Part shown: piece after piece, positions 1 to 8,139 of the stretch
How the letters are laid out: every line of letters starts with the position of its first letter
Numbering within the stretch: position 1 is the first letter of the stretch
Source: Calditrichia bacterium
Lineage (GTDB): Bacteria > Calditrichota > Calditrichia > RBG-13-44-9 > J075
Reading direction: 5' to 3'
NCBI GenBank assembly: GCA_028284905.1
Contig: JANQQU010000028.1
Location: 79,061 to 143,060 of the forward strand
DNA length: 64,000 nt
The notes under the pieces: model-generated
Database searches by the model: none
Seen by the model: the letters and a program-made list of their open reading frames with translations, nothing else
Told to the model about the DNA's origin: nothing
Translations under genes and position numbers: made by a program

Positions 1-1603
1 CCCGCATGGTGCCGAGCCACTGATGTTGATCGCGGGAGATGCCTTCCACGATGTAGGCATTTTCCACGCTGTTTTCCGAACCGGGCACGCTGCCGCCAAC
101 CGCGGTGACGCCGTGAATGGTTGGAGATTTCATAAGCTCATTTTTAAATGGGACGAACTGGTTCCAGATACCGCCATACATATTGAAGAGAACGATTTGT
201 TCCTTGTCGAAACCGAGATCTTTATTCTTCAGGTAATCCAGTTGATTGTAGATAACCCCTATGCAAATCAGTAATGCAATGGAAATAACAAACTGACTGG
301 TGACCAAAATCTCCCGTAAGCGGGAACTGCCGGCGCCACGGCTGAGCGCACCCTTTAACACCTCCACGGGGCGAAATGCCGAAAGGAAAAATGCCGGATA
401 GCTGCCAGACATAATGCCGACCAACAGACCGAGGACAAAAAGTCCTCCTAGCACGAGGGCGTTGTCAAAGTAGTTGACTTGCAGTGCTTTTCCGGTCAGT
501 TGGTTAAACCAGGGCAAGGCGAGTTCGATGAGGATCACCGCGGTTACCATCGAGACAAAACTCAGCAGCAGCGCTTCTCCGAGAAATTGTTTCATCAACG
601 TCCAGCGGTAAGCGCCGAGCACTTTCCGCATGCCAACTTCGCGGGCACGTCCTGCCGATCGCGCCGTGGCGAGATTCATGAAGTTGATGCATGCGATGAG
701 GAGAATCAGTCCGGCAATCGCGGAAAAGACATAGATGTATGCCATGTTGTTATTCGGCTCGAATTCCAGCTCCAGATGAGAATGAAGGTGAATATCTTCC
801 ATCGCTTGCAACGAGAGGGAAACACCGCCTTCCTGCAGAGAAGTAGGATAATGACGTTGCACAAATTCCGGTAATTGCGCGGCCAGGCGATCCGCGGTTG
901 CTTTATCCGGGAGCAGTAAATAGCTCCAGGCCGCGACCCAGGCCCAGTTATTGTCGAAGCCCTGCCAGTTGTTCCACATCGCCCGCATCCCTTCGAAGGA
1001 AGCGATAAAGTCGAACTTCATATGTGAATTGCTGGGGAGATCACGAATAACACCGGTCACTTCAAAATCAGTGCCATTGTTGTAACGAATGGTCTGTCCC
1101 ATTGGGAGAACATCCCCAAAATATTTACGGGCGGTGCTTTCGGTGATAATAACATTGTTGGGGCTTTTTAAAGCTGTTTCCGGGTTGCCGAGGAGGAATT
1201 CGAAAGTGAAAATATCCAGGATGCTCGCATCGGCAAAGAGGAATTCTTCTTCCAGGTACCGTTGATCTTCATAGCTGATCATGGGCGTGTTGCCCCAGCC
1301 ATGCGGATTGTAGATTTTTGCCGCAGCAATAATTTCCGGGAAATCTGCCATCAATGCCGGTGTAACCGGCCAGGAAACCGTTGCCGTGCTGGAAACGGAA
1401 TTTCCCATGTTCAGGTGTCCGTTCAGGCGGTAAATATGTGGGCTGTTTTCATGAAATTTGTCATAACTAAGTTCGTCTTGCACGTAGAGCAGCATGAGCA
1501 GGCAGGCCGCAATCCCGATTGCCAATCCGGCGATGTTGATCACAGAATAAAACTTGTGTTTGATGAGATTACGAAAGGCCACTTTGATATAGTTCTTAAA
1601 CAT
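1..1603 (-). CDS. FtsX/MacB-type ABC transporter permease, 3' end cut by window edge
   Basis: The minus strand is open from an ATG at 1603, with AAGGAG just upstream, to the window edge, giving 534 codons without a stop. The N-terminus (MFKNYIKVAFRNLIKHKFYS followed by a hydrophobic segment) and the block LIACINFMNLATARSAGRAR are typical of the roughly 800-residue permeases with a MacB periplasmic core domain and two FtsX blocks. These form the membrane part of ABC systems that move lipoproteins, peptides or drugs across the envelope. The visible part covers the first membrane helix, the periplasmic core and the first FtsX block; the C-terminal FtsX block would lie outside the window. No ATPase gene is adjacent in the visible part. 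The gene at 61415-63817 is a full-length paralogue. The family is clear; the substrate cannot be told. Confidence 0.9.
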   Translation of the reverse strand, partial: MFKNYIKVAFRNLIKHKFYSVINIAGLAIGIAACLLMLLYVQDELSYDKFHENSPHIYRLNGHLNMGNSVSSTATVSWPVTPALMADFPEIIAAAKIYNPHGWGNTPMISYEDQRYLEEEFLFADASILDIFTFEFLLGNPETALKSPNNVIITESTARKYFGDVLPMGQTIRYNNGTDFEVTGVIRDLPSNSHMKFDFIASFEGMRAMWNNWQGFDNNWAWVAAWSYLLLPDKATADRLAAQLPEFVQRHYPTSLQEGGVSLSLQAMEDIHLHSHLELEFEPNNNMAYIYVFSAIAGLILLIACINFMNLATARSAGRAREVGMRKVLGAYRWTLMKQFLGEALLLSFVSMVTAVILIELALPWFNQLTGKALQVNYFDNALVLGGLFVLGLLVGIMSGSYPAFFLSAFRPVEVLKGALSRGAGSSRLREILVTSQFVISIALLICIGVIYNQLDYLKNKDLGFDKEQIVLFNMYGGIWNQFVPFKNELMKSPTIHGVTAVGGSVPGSENSVENAYIVEGISRDQHQWLGTMR

Positions 1604-1695
1604 AGGCCAATTCTCCTTTGGTTATATCCTTTGCTGCTGCTACGGCAAAACTACAAACTTGTTGCTTTTCCCCATGGAGGTAACTGCAATTATTT

Positions 1696-2505
1696 CTAAT
1701 CGTTAGAATCTCTGATCTCCTGCCAGTCATATTCCAGTCCCCGTGCCAGATGAGCGGCGCGCTCCCGACTGGTCATGCGTTCCACAACGTGTAGGGCGGC
1801 ATCCATACCGGCAGAAAGGCCACCGGAAGTAATGATCTTCCCATTGTCGACATAGCGAACATCGCGCACGATAGTGATGTTCGGGGCGGCATTGGCCAGG
1901 CCATTAACAAGATGTCGGGTGGTGGTGGCTCGCAGGCCGTTTAGCAGTCCCGCTTTGGCGAGAATGTAGGCGCCATTACAAACGGAAAGCACAATTTGAG
2001 CACTCTCGGATTTTTCCTGCAGCCAACGTTGAACGACAGGGTCTTCCTGAGTTGCCAAAACATTTCCGCCGGGGATGAGAAGGATATCAGCAGGGGGATG
2101 ATTCTCCAGGGTATATTGCGGAACCACCTGCATACCATAAACCGTGCGAAGTTGATCCGTGGTTTTCGCCACAGAAAAGACATCAAAGTGGGCACCACCA
2201 AAGACCTCCCAGGGGCCGGTATAATCGATGATTTGTACGCCCTCAAAAACCAGCACAGCAACACGCAACGCTTCCTGTTGTTGCTGCTGCTGTCCGGCTG
2301 CTGGTTGATTTTGATCGATTGTTTTTAAATCGACATATTGCATGCCGCATTCGCCACAATAGCCGGGTTCGTCATAAATTGTTTCCAGACAATTATGGCC
2401 ACAGGGTGGGCAAACGTATTGAATTTTTTCATCCTCCTGGGCGATAAGCGAGGTGGCGGAAAGAATGAGAAACAGGTAAAAAATGATTATATTAATTTTC
2501 TGCAT
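1696..2505 (-). CDS. Exported DJ-1/PfpI family protein with N-terminal Cys-rich metal-binding domain
   Basis: 269 residues. A signal peptide (about residues 1-22) is followed by a small Cys domain (C32, C35, C39, C50, C53; pattern CPPCG...PGYCGECGMQ) resembling the heavy-metal-binding domain seen in CusB adaptors, then a six-Gln linker (72-77). From about residue 80 comes a DJ-1/PfpI (class I glutamine amidotransferase-like) domain close to the GlxA type, with nucleophile elbow SVCNGAY (C176) and a downstream His (H198). Family members act as peptidases, hydratases, chaperones or sensor domains. No DNA-binding part is present, so an exported enzyme or stress protein is more likely than a regulator. 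It lies downstream of the EctC-like gene on the same strand, and its N-terminal domain matches that of the AraC protein at 3072-4475. Start supported by GGAG upstream. The biochemical role is unknown. Confidence 0.85.
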   Translation of the reverse strand: MQKINIIIFYLFLILSATSLIAQEDEKIQYVCPPCGHNCLETIYDEPGYCGECGMQYVDLKTIDQNQPAAGQQQQQQEALRVAVLVFEGVQIIDYTGPWEVFGGAHFDVFSVAKTTDQLRTVYGMQVVPQYTLENHPPADILLIPGGNVLATQEDPVVQRWLQEKSESAQIVLSVCNGAYILAKAGLLNGLRATTTRHLVNGLANAAPNITIVRDVRYVDNGKIITSGGLSAGMDAALHVVERMTSRERAAHLARGLEYDWQEIRDSND

Positions 2506-2614
2506 GTTGGGCTCCGTTACTAATTATCCGTTATCCGTTTTGTGGGAGGATAATATCGAATCCCTGGCTGAAAATCGTCCGTTTGGCTTCAGTTGGACGC
2601 TTTTCTACATAAAA

Positions 2615-2971
2615 TTAATCTGCTTCTTCTTGTCCTTTCAGGGCTGGTTCGAATACGCAAAGGAATTTAGTCTCCTCTTCGATGCGTAAGATGTGCGCGT
2701 CGCCGATGCCCATGGAATAGCATGTGCCCGGCACCAGCGGCAGGGTTTTATTCTCGGCAATAATTTCTATTGATGCTTTGCCGGAGATGCAGTAGACAGT
2801 TTCGGAGTGATGTTCATAATTAATATGCAATTCCGTGCCAGCAGCGACAGTCGTTTCGTGCACGGAAAAGGGGAGGCCGTCTTCCGCAAGAAAAAATCGC
2901 CGGCTTTTCCAGCCATCGCCTGTCGCTTCCCGCTCGCTGCCAATTAATTCGCTGACGTGTTTGTATAACAT
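2615..2971 (-). CDS. Solitary ectoine synthase-like cupin (EctC family)
   Basis: 118 residues, single cupin domain covering almost the whole protein. It follows EctC closely: WKSRRFFLAEDGLPFSVHET, then HINYEHHSETVYCISG, then PGTCYSMGIGDAH. The three iron ligands known from the Paenibacillus lautus enzyme (Glu57, Tyr85, His93) occur here at exactly the same numbers: E57 in SETVY, Y85 in GTCY, H93 in GDAH. EctC closes N-gamma-acetyl-diaminobutyrate into the compatible solute ectoine. The other pathway genes, ectA and ectB, are not in this window; the neighbours are a PfpI protein and an AraC regulator. Solitary EctC proteins are known in some genomes and may use another substrate. A strong AAGGAG precedes the ATG. 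It is slightly shorter at the C-terminus than typical EctC (about 130). Family assignment is firm; ectoine as the product is not. Confidence 0.85.
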   Translation of the reverse strand: MLYKHVSELIGSEREATGDGWKSRRFFLAEDGLPFSVHETTVAAGTELHINYEHHSETVYCISGKASIEIIAENKTLPLVPGTCYSMGIGDAHILRIEEETKFLCVFEPALKGQEEAD

Positions 2972-3071
2972 ATTTGCTCCTTTGTAATTCGTCGGGGTTA
3001 GATGGATGTTTTGAAATATCCAATGTCCAATAATAAATGTTCAATTTTCAAGGGGAAAATGAAGAAATTGC

Positions 3072-4475
3072 TTAATTGATGCGGGAGCCGTTCAGGGAAG
3101 TGTTATTCAGTGAGAATTGTTTCTTGTATTGATTCGGCGTCATCAACACATGTTTTTTGAAAATTGCGTTGAAAGATGATTTTGAATTGAAGCCGGAATC
3201 GTAGGCGATCGCCAGAATGGTCAGATGACGACAGGAGGGGTCGGCCAGTTTTTCCCGGGCGGTATTAACCCGGTATTCGTTGATGAAGTCATAGAAGTTC
3301 TTTTTCAAGCCATGATTTAATACAACAGTTAGATCTTTCGGTTTGATATCCAGCCTTTCAGCGAGTTTCCCGAGGGTAAGTTCAGTATCCAGATGCGGCC
3401 GTTCGCTTTCCATTAATGTGGTTAACTGGTGGCTGTAGCGAAGAATATCCGGCTCGGAAATATTGCGGGTATACTCTGCCTGCCTGGATTCCCGCTGTGC
3501 AGAAATTAAGTTCATTCGTTGGAAATAAAATACTTCAAAACTGAAAGCGTACATAAAAATCGCGATTAGCAGCCAGAGCGGGTAATAGGTGTAGTGAGCC
3601 ATAGCGAGGTCAAAGAAAATAAGATTGATGGCATGAATAATCACCCAGCCTGCAAAAAACAGGGCCATAAACATGAGAAATTTTTGCGGCCATAATGCGC
3701 CACTTAATAATCCCCGGACTGTTATTTCGGTGTTCGACAAAAAATTGCGGTAAGCAGCAAAGATGTAAACGAGAGCGAGAAAAATAGCAATGCTCTGCTC
3801 CCAATTATAGACAGCGAGCGTTTCCGGCGCAAGATAGACAGCTTTCTTTTCCGCCGCCGGCATGAGAAACATCGTTGCCTGGTGGATAAAACCTAAAAGA
3901 AACGGTAGAAAATGTAAGTATTCTCTGCGTGAAATTTTTCCGGGCGGATTTACTAATGCACGGGTGTAAAAGTAAATCGCCGGACCGAGCAAAAGAATAA
4001 AAGAAATAGGGAGAAAAACCAGCGCGGAACTGTCAGTTAAAAAATAGCTGAAGCTGGAGAGGCGATTTTGAAAAGGATATAAGGCTAACGTCAGCACTAT
4101 TAACCCGAGGAAGACATTCGCAAAGCTCTGGCGGGATTTAAGGAAGAGCAGGAGGGCAAGGAATATTCCCATGAGAAATGCCGGATACATCAGGCGATCA
4201 TATGCTGTTATATTTTGCTGATTCTGGCGAAAAAAGATCGAAAAAACATTGGCCATTTTTCCGGAAAAGCCCTCTTTAACCGGTATTAACTGCATACTAC
4301 AGCTGGGGCAATTGCCGGGAGAATCCATTTCATCAAGGTCGCTGCGGCATCCGCAGGGCGGGCAGTAATAGTGCTGATGGTTATCTGCTGTCAGCGAAGA
4401 TTGCGCCTGATGCGTCGGAATAACCGGGACATTGGCGGTTGTAAATATAAGTAAGAAGATGAAAAAACTCTTCAT
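3072..4475 (-). CDS. Membrane-bound AraC-family regulator with N-terminal Cys-rich metal-binding domain
   Basis: 467 residues from the ATG at 4475, chosen because it begins directly with a signal peptide (MKSFFIFLLIFTTANV); an ATG at 4541 would add 22 polar residues. After the signal comes a Cys domain (C38, C41, C43, C56, C59; CPPCG...PGNCPSCSMQ), then about seven or eight membrane helices (about 85-340), and a C-terminal AraC helix-turn-helix pair (about 365-460) with the typical ending IAYDSGFNSKSSFNAIFKKH. The layout suggests a one-component sensor: an extracytoplasmic Cys domain that may bind a metal, a membrane relay, and a cytoplasmic DNA-binding domain. Known family relatives use the same 7TM-AraC plan without the Cys domain. 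It stands upstream of the EctC-like and PfpI genes on the same strand and may control them, which is inference from position. Confidence 0.85.
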   Translation of the reverse strand: MKSFFIFLLIFTTANVPVIPTHQAQSSLTADNHQHYYCPPCGCRSDLDEMDSPGNCPSCSMQLIPVKEGFSGKMANVFSIFFRQNQQNITAYDRLMYPAFLMGIFLALLLFLKSRQSFANVFLGLIVLTLALYPFQNRLSSFSYFLTDSSALVFLPISFILLLGPAIYFYTRALVNPPGKISRREYLHFLPFLLGFIHQATMFLMPAAEKKAVYLAPETLAVYNWEQSIAIFLALVYIFAAYRNFLSNTEITVRGLLSGALWPQKFLMFMALFFAGWVIIHAINLIFFDLAMAHYTYYPLWLLIAIFMYAFSFEVFYFQRMNLISAQRESRQAEYTRNISEPDILRYSHQLTTLMESERPHLDTELTLGKLAERLDIKPKDLTVVLNHGLKKNFYDFINEYRVNTAREKLADPSCRHLTILAIAYDSGFNSKSSFNAIFKKHVLMTPNQYKKQFSLNNTSLNGSRIN

Positions 4476-4626
4476 GAAATTGGTCCGGAAAAATAATTGT
4501 TCGCTGGTTCGCTTTTTGAAAGGTATATACAACCGGCACATGCCTACTACAGATTTTCATCGCGCAACACTTTAGTATTACTGAAAAAAATGTATGAGGG
4601 TTTCAATAATCGGGGAATTGAGAGAA

Positions 4627-5262
4627 TTAGTTGTTTGCCCGGGCAAGCATTTCCATAAACTGATGCCGTGGAATTTCCCGGCCACCAAAGCTGGACAGCA
4701 ACGGGGTAAGCATTTGAATATCGATCCAGGATAATCCTTCCCGGCGCATAAAATTGACCGTCTCAATTAGAGCAAACTTTGAGGCGTGGCTTTCCCGGTA
4801 ATACATGCTTTCTCCGGCAAAAAAATTACCAATACGCACCCCATATAAACCTCCAACGAGCTTACCATCCTGATTATAGGTTTCAAAGCTGTGCGCATAA
4901 CCGGCCTGATGAAAAGCAATGTACGCCTCGATCATTTCCGGGATAATCCAGGTGCCGTCGTCTTTACGATTTCTTAATTCTGCACATGCCCGAATAACCT
5001 CAGGGAAATTTTCATTTACCCGGAATGTGAAGTTCGCTTTTTTCAAATGGCGCAGCAGGCGGCGGGGAATATGAAATTCTTCAAAGGGAAGAATCGCCCG
5101 CATTGGCGGTGCAAACCAAAGCAGCTGCCCATTATCCATCGGCCAGGGAAAAATGCCGTTGCGATAGGCTAACAGTAAACTATCTACCTCCAAATCGCCA
5201 CCAATTGCGAGCAGGCCGCTTTCAGGATCGGCAGATGCCAGGGGAGGAAATTCGACGATCAT
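4627..5262 (-). CDS. aat: Leucyl/phenylalanyl-tRNA--protein transferase
   Basis: 211 residues, full length for the family. It moves Leu or Phe from aminoacyl-tRNA to the N-terminal Arg or Lys of proteins, making them substrates for ClpS/ClpAP in the bacterial N-degron pathway; cytoplasmic. Diagnostic blocks are present in order: FPPLASADPESGLLAIGGDL near the N-terminus, YRNGIFPWP, LLWFAPPMRAIL, WIIPEMIEAY, AHSFETY, LVGGLYGVRIGNFFAGESM and ASKFALIETV. Start at 5262 (MIVEFPPL) with GAGG a short distance upstream. It is a single gene, with a 150-bp gap to the AraC gene that reads the same way. Function is well conserved and the call is secure. Confidence 0.96.
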   Translation of the reverse strand: MIVEFPPLASADPESGLLAIGGDLEVDSLLLAYRNGIFPWPMDNGQLLWFAPPMRAILPFEEFHIPRRLLRHLKKANFTFRVNENFPEVIRACAELRNRKDDGTWIIPEMIEAYIAFHQAGYAHSFETYNQDGKLVGGLYGVRIGNFFAGESMYYRESHASKFALIETVNFMRREGLSWIDIQMLTPLLSSFGGREIPRHQFMEMLARANN

Positions 5263-5550
5263 AATGCCTCGGTTTGACGATTGGAAAAATTAATCTTGTT
5301 ATAATTGAATGTCCATAATAATACAATTCCGGCATGAATATCAACAGCTATTTCCCGCTTTTCGGTTGGACAAACTAATAACGCTTAGTAGGCGTTTTTC
5401 GGCTGCAGATTTTGTTGTTTAATGGATTTTCCTTACTTTCTGCTGGTGGGAATAAACGGAATGATCTTCGGACATGTCAAAACAGGGGTGTTGATTCGGC
5501 AAGCGGGGATTCTTCCAGACAAATTACCCATTACAGCTAAAGGAGGCTTT

Positions 5551-6108
5551 ATGGTTACTATTGCTTCATTATGGTTGCCGATTTTGGTATCGGCGATATT
5601 GGTTTGGATTGTCAGTGCATTGGTGTGGATGGTAATGCCACATCATAAATCGGATTTCCAGGGATTGCCGGATGAAGAAGGCACCCGAAAAGCACTGGGC
5701 AGTCAGAAACTCGCACCGGGACAATACATGCTGCCTTATGCGAAAACCGATGCGGAATTTAAAGACCCGGCGATGCAGAAAAAATATACAGAAGGCCCGG
5801 TCGGGATGATTACGATTATGCCCAATCAGGTACCGTCAATGGGGAAAAATGTGGGACTTTCTTTCCTCTTTTACCTGGTCGTGGGAATTTTGGTCGCATA
5901 TCTTGCCAGCCGTTCCTTGCCGGCAGATGCCTCATATCTCACTGTTTTCCGTTTAACCGGCACCGTTGCCTGGTTGGCATACGGATTCGGGACAATTCCG
6001 GATGCGATTTGGTTTGGCCGTCCCTGGAAGTTTATCTGGAAGAACATGGCTGATGCTTTTGTTTATGCTTTGTTGACTGCAGGTACTTTCGGTTGGCTAT
6101 GGTCCTGA
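5551..6108 (+). CDS. Uncharacterised integral membrane protein
   Basis: 185 residues from the ATG at 5551, which follows a near-perfect AAAGGAGG; the upstream in-frame codons from 5422 have no such signal and are probably not translated. The protein begins with a hydrophobic helix (residues 3-30, LWLPILVSAILVWIVSALVW), has a soluble stretch of about 75 residues rich in Pro, Lys and Asp, and ends with three more helices (about 100-125, 130-150, 165-183). I do not recognise a family with certainty. It stands alone between the divergent aat gene and a methyltransferase and is followed by a repeat hairpin. It is probably real, given the ribosome-binding site and membrane pattern; the function is unknown. 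Confidence 0.75.
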   Translation: MVTIASLWLPILVSAILVWIVSALVWMVMPHHKSDFQGLPDEEGTRKALGSQKLAPGQYMLPYAKTDAEFKDPAMQKKYTEGPVGMITIMPNQVPSMGKNVGLSFLFYLVVGILVAYLASRSLPADASYLTVFRLTGTVAWLAYGFGTIPDAIWFGRPWKFIWKNMADAFVYALLTAGTFGWLWS

Positions 6109-6148
6109 TAATGGCTGATTGTTTATAAACACTAAGAATTAAAAAATA

Positions 6149-6204
6149 CAAATGGGCAAATATGCAAAACTGTAAATTTGCCCATTTGCCCATTTGCCCA
6201 TTTG
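6149..6204. repeat. Intergenic hairpin of 8-bp GCCCATTT units
   Basis: CAAATGGGCAAAT at 6149-6161 is the exact complement of ATTTGCCCATTTG at 6176-6188, giving a 13-bp stem with a 14-nt loop; the right arm continues with two further GCCCATTT units. Related hairpins stand at 34832-34878, 42163-42240 and 58508-58541. It lies between the membrane protein gene and the methyltransferase gene. Confidence 0.8.
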
Positions 6205-6222
6205 ACTTAAGCCGGAGTAACT

Positions 6223-6864
6223 ATGAGTTGCCGCCAATGTGAAGGAATCGAAAAGGAATTCAGTGAAAAGTATGTCCGGAAAGAATTGAAAAAGTACCGC
6301 AAAAAGGGTGTTTCGAAAACAACTCGTATGCTGCTGGATGCTTTGCGCAAGGAAGGCGTGAAAGATTTGACGCTGCTGGATATCGGCGGCGGCATCGGGG
6401 GTATACAGCACGCGCTGTTGAAAGATGGCGTTGCATCAGCGGTTAACGTAGATGCCTCCCGGGCATATTCCGAAGCCGCCCGCGAAGAAGCGGAACGGCA
6501 GGGGCATGGTAATCGTATCGAATTCTATCATGGGGATTTTCTGGCGGTCGCTAAAGATATTTCAATGCAGGATATTGTTACCCTGGACCGGGTAATTTGC
6601 TGCTTTGATGAAGTAGAAAAGCTCGTCGGCCTCTCAGCGGAGCGGGCGGGCAAATATTATGGGGTCATTTATCCGCGCGATGTCTGGTGGATAAAAGGGG
6701 GTTTTAACAGCGCTAACTTTTTTCTGAAGCTATTCAAACGGGATTTTCAGGCCTTTATTCATCCCACAAAACTGGTGGAAGGGATTGTCAAAAAAATCGG
6801 TCTGGAGCAGCGTATATATTACGCGACCGCCGGTATCTGGCAAGTCGCTATTTTTTCCCGCTAA
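6223..6864 (+). CDS. Class I SAM-dependent methyltransferase
   Basis: 213 residues, start supported by CCGGAGT upstream. The nucleotide-binding motif LLDIGGGIGGIQ (about residues 49-60) with a following acidic residue in NVDAS is the class I methyltransferase signature; later blocks IEFYHGDFL and IVTLDRVICCF complete the core. The N-terminus carries CRQCEG, a short Cys pair, and the C-terminal part (VIYPRDVWWIKGGFNSANFFLK) looks like the cap of the small BchM/UbiG-like group. The methyl acceptor cannot be read from the sequence. It is a single gene whose last 4 bases overlap the convergent ankyrin gene. Confidence 0.88.
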   Translation: MSCRQCEGIEKEFSEKYVRKELKKYRKKGVSKTTRMLLDALRKEGVKDLTLLDIGGGIGGIQHALLKDGVASAVNVDASRAYSEAAREEAERQGHGNRIEFYHGDFLAVAKDISMQDIVTLDRVICCFDEVEKLVGLSAERAGKYYGVIYPRDVWWIKGGFNSANFFLKLFKRDFQAFIHPTKLVEGIVKKIGLEQRIYYATAGIWQVAIFSR

Positions 6865-8006
6865 TTGGAAAATTCGCCACCCATTTCCCGGATAAGCGAA
6901 ACAATTTCCATTTTCTTACCCATCAGGGCCATATCTCCAACGGTAATTTTTTTCCCCTGAAAACGATAACGGCGTTTCAAATCTGTGCCGCCTTCAATAA
7001 GCGCGCGGGCTATATCCAGGCGGTTCTTTGCCATGGCATAGGATACCGGTGGGTATTCGTCCTCCGGCGCATCCGGATTCGCATCATTTTCCAACAGCAG
7101 CTTTACCATTGCTAAATCGCCATTATTTACTGCAACTTTTAGCGGGGACTTAAGCATTTTGCTTTTAATGTTTACATCAGCACCAGCCTTAATAAGCGCT
7201 TCGGCGAGGTCCGGTTGATTTGCTTCCAGGGCCAGCAATAAAGGGTTTTGATTAAATTCATTTGTGGCATGCAAACCATTGCCGCTGGCAATTAATTCTT
7301 TCGCTTCCTCAAAACGATCATGTTCTAAAGCAGATAATAAACGACCGCCACTGCCGAAGCGCATCTGGGCGAGATAGGGAGAAAGTCCACCAATTGCGGC
7401 AAAAATCAGAACAACACCAAATAAGACTGCACTGCTATAAAAAATTGTTTCTAGTGAGAAAGGGCCAACTTTTGTTTCCCGAAGGATTTGGGTAATCCCT
7501 TCCCAAAATTGGTTGAAACTCTCTGCGGTTCCCGGTGCCTGTAGCGCCGGTGAAGCTACTTTCCAAAAAAGTAAAGGGAAGAAAAGAAAGCCCAGGCCGA
7601 TCAGTAAGATGAGCAGATCTCGCACATAGAGAGCATAAAATCCGTCTATGCGTGCTTCGCCGGAAGGGGAGAGGAGGATGTTAATTGCATCACCGGATTT
7701 ATAGTATTCAAAGGCATGCACTTTCGGGGAGCGGACCTTGATGATTTTATCATTCTCATCTTTATAGGAGAATTCCGGGTAGGTAGCGACGCTGTAAGAC
7801 CACATGCTTTGGTCCAGCGAATGGGAAGTCGTCGTATTGCGGGTTTTGTGAACTTCCCGGTGATAGCCTTGAAAAGTGCCCTCCACATTTTTATTCGCAT
7901 TGCTGAGAAAGCGAAAAGTGCCGGCAAACTCCCAGGCGGCAAAAATAGTAATGGCGCTGCCGGCGAGTATTAGAATCGCAAAAAATATTTTCAGTAAAGT
8001 TGGCAT
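6861..8006 (-). CDS. Membrane protein with DUF3592-like domain and C-terminal ankyrin repeats
   Basis: 381 residues from the ATG at 8006 (MPTLLKIFFAILILAG); a TTG at 8069 would add 21 residues. Order: one N-terminal helix, an extracytoplasmic domain of about 100 residues resembling DUF3592 (VEGTFQGYHREV ... INILLSPSGEARIDGFYALY), two to three helices (about 130-235), then about four ankyrin repeats (from about 240) with typical phrases such as NPLLLALEANQPDLAEALIKAGADVN and SPLKVAVNNGDLAMVKLLLENDANPD. Ankyrin repeats bind partner proteins; the predicted topology places them in the cytoplasm or periplasm depending on helix count. No enzymatic motif is visible. Convergent with the methyltransferase gene. 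Confidence 0.82.
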   Translation of the reverse strand: MPTLLKIFFAILILAGSAITIFAAWEFAGTFRFLSNANKNVEGTFQGYHREVHKTRNTTTSHSLDQSMWSYSVATYPEFSYKDENDKIIKVRSPKVHAFEYYKSGDAINILLSPSGEARIDGFYALYVRDLLILLIGLGFLFFPLLFWKVASPALQAPGTAESFNQFWEGITQILRETKVGPFSLETIFYSSAVLFGVVLIFAAIGGLSPYLAQMRFGSGGRLLSALEHDRFEEAKELIASGNGLHATNEFNQNPLLLALEANQPDLAEALIKAGADVNIKSKMLKSPLKVAVNNGDLAMVKLLLENDANPDAPEDEYPPVSYAMAKNRLDIARALIEGGTDLKRRYRFQGKKITVGDMALMGKKMEIVSLIREMGGEFSN

Positions 8007-8139
8007 ATGAATTCCCGGGGTTATTGGAATAAGGCCCGGGAATCTTTCAACTTTTTCGGAAATATTCAAGCGGATTTTTTGAATATTTAGCAGAAAGTTA
8101 CGAACTTGTACCCAATCTAATGAAAAGCGGATAGATCGA

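Noticed and set aside
479..874. Several medium-length frames opposite the first permease gene and others opposite cusA/cusB
   Set aside because: They lie antisense to clear genes, have no domain pattern or ribosome site, and reflect codon bias of the real genes.
4476..4541. 22-residue extension of the AraC-type regulator
   Set aside because: It would bury the signal peptide behind a polar stretch; the ATG at 4475 starts it cleanly, although 4541 cannot be fully excluded.
5422..5550. N-terminal extension of the membrane protein at 5551
   Set aside because: The ATG at 5551 has a near-perfect AAAGGAGG and starts directly with a helix; the upstream part has neither.
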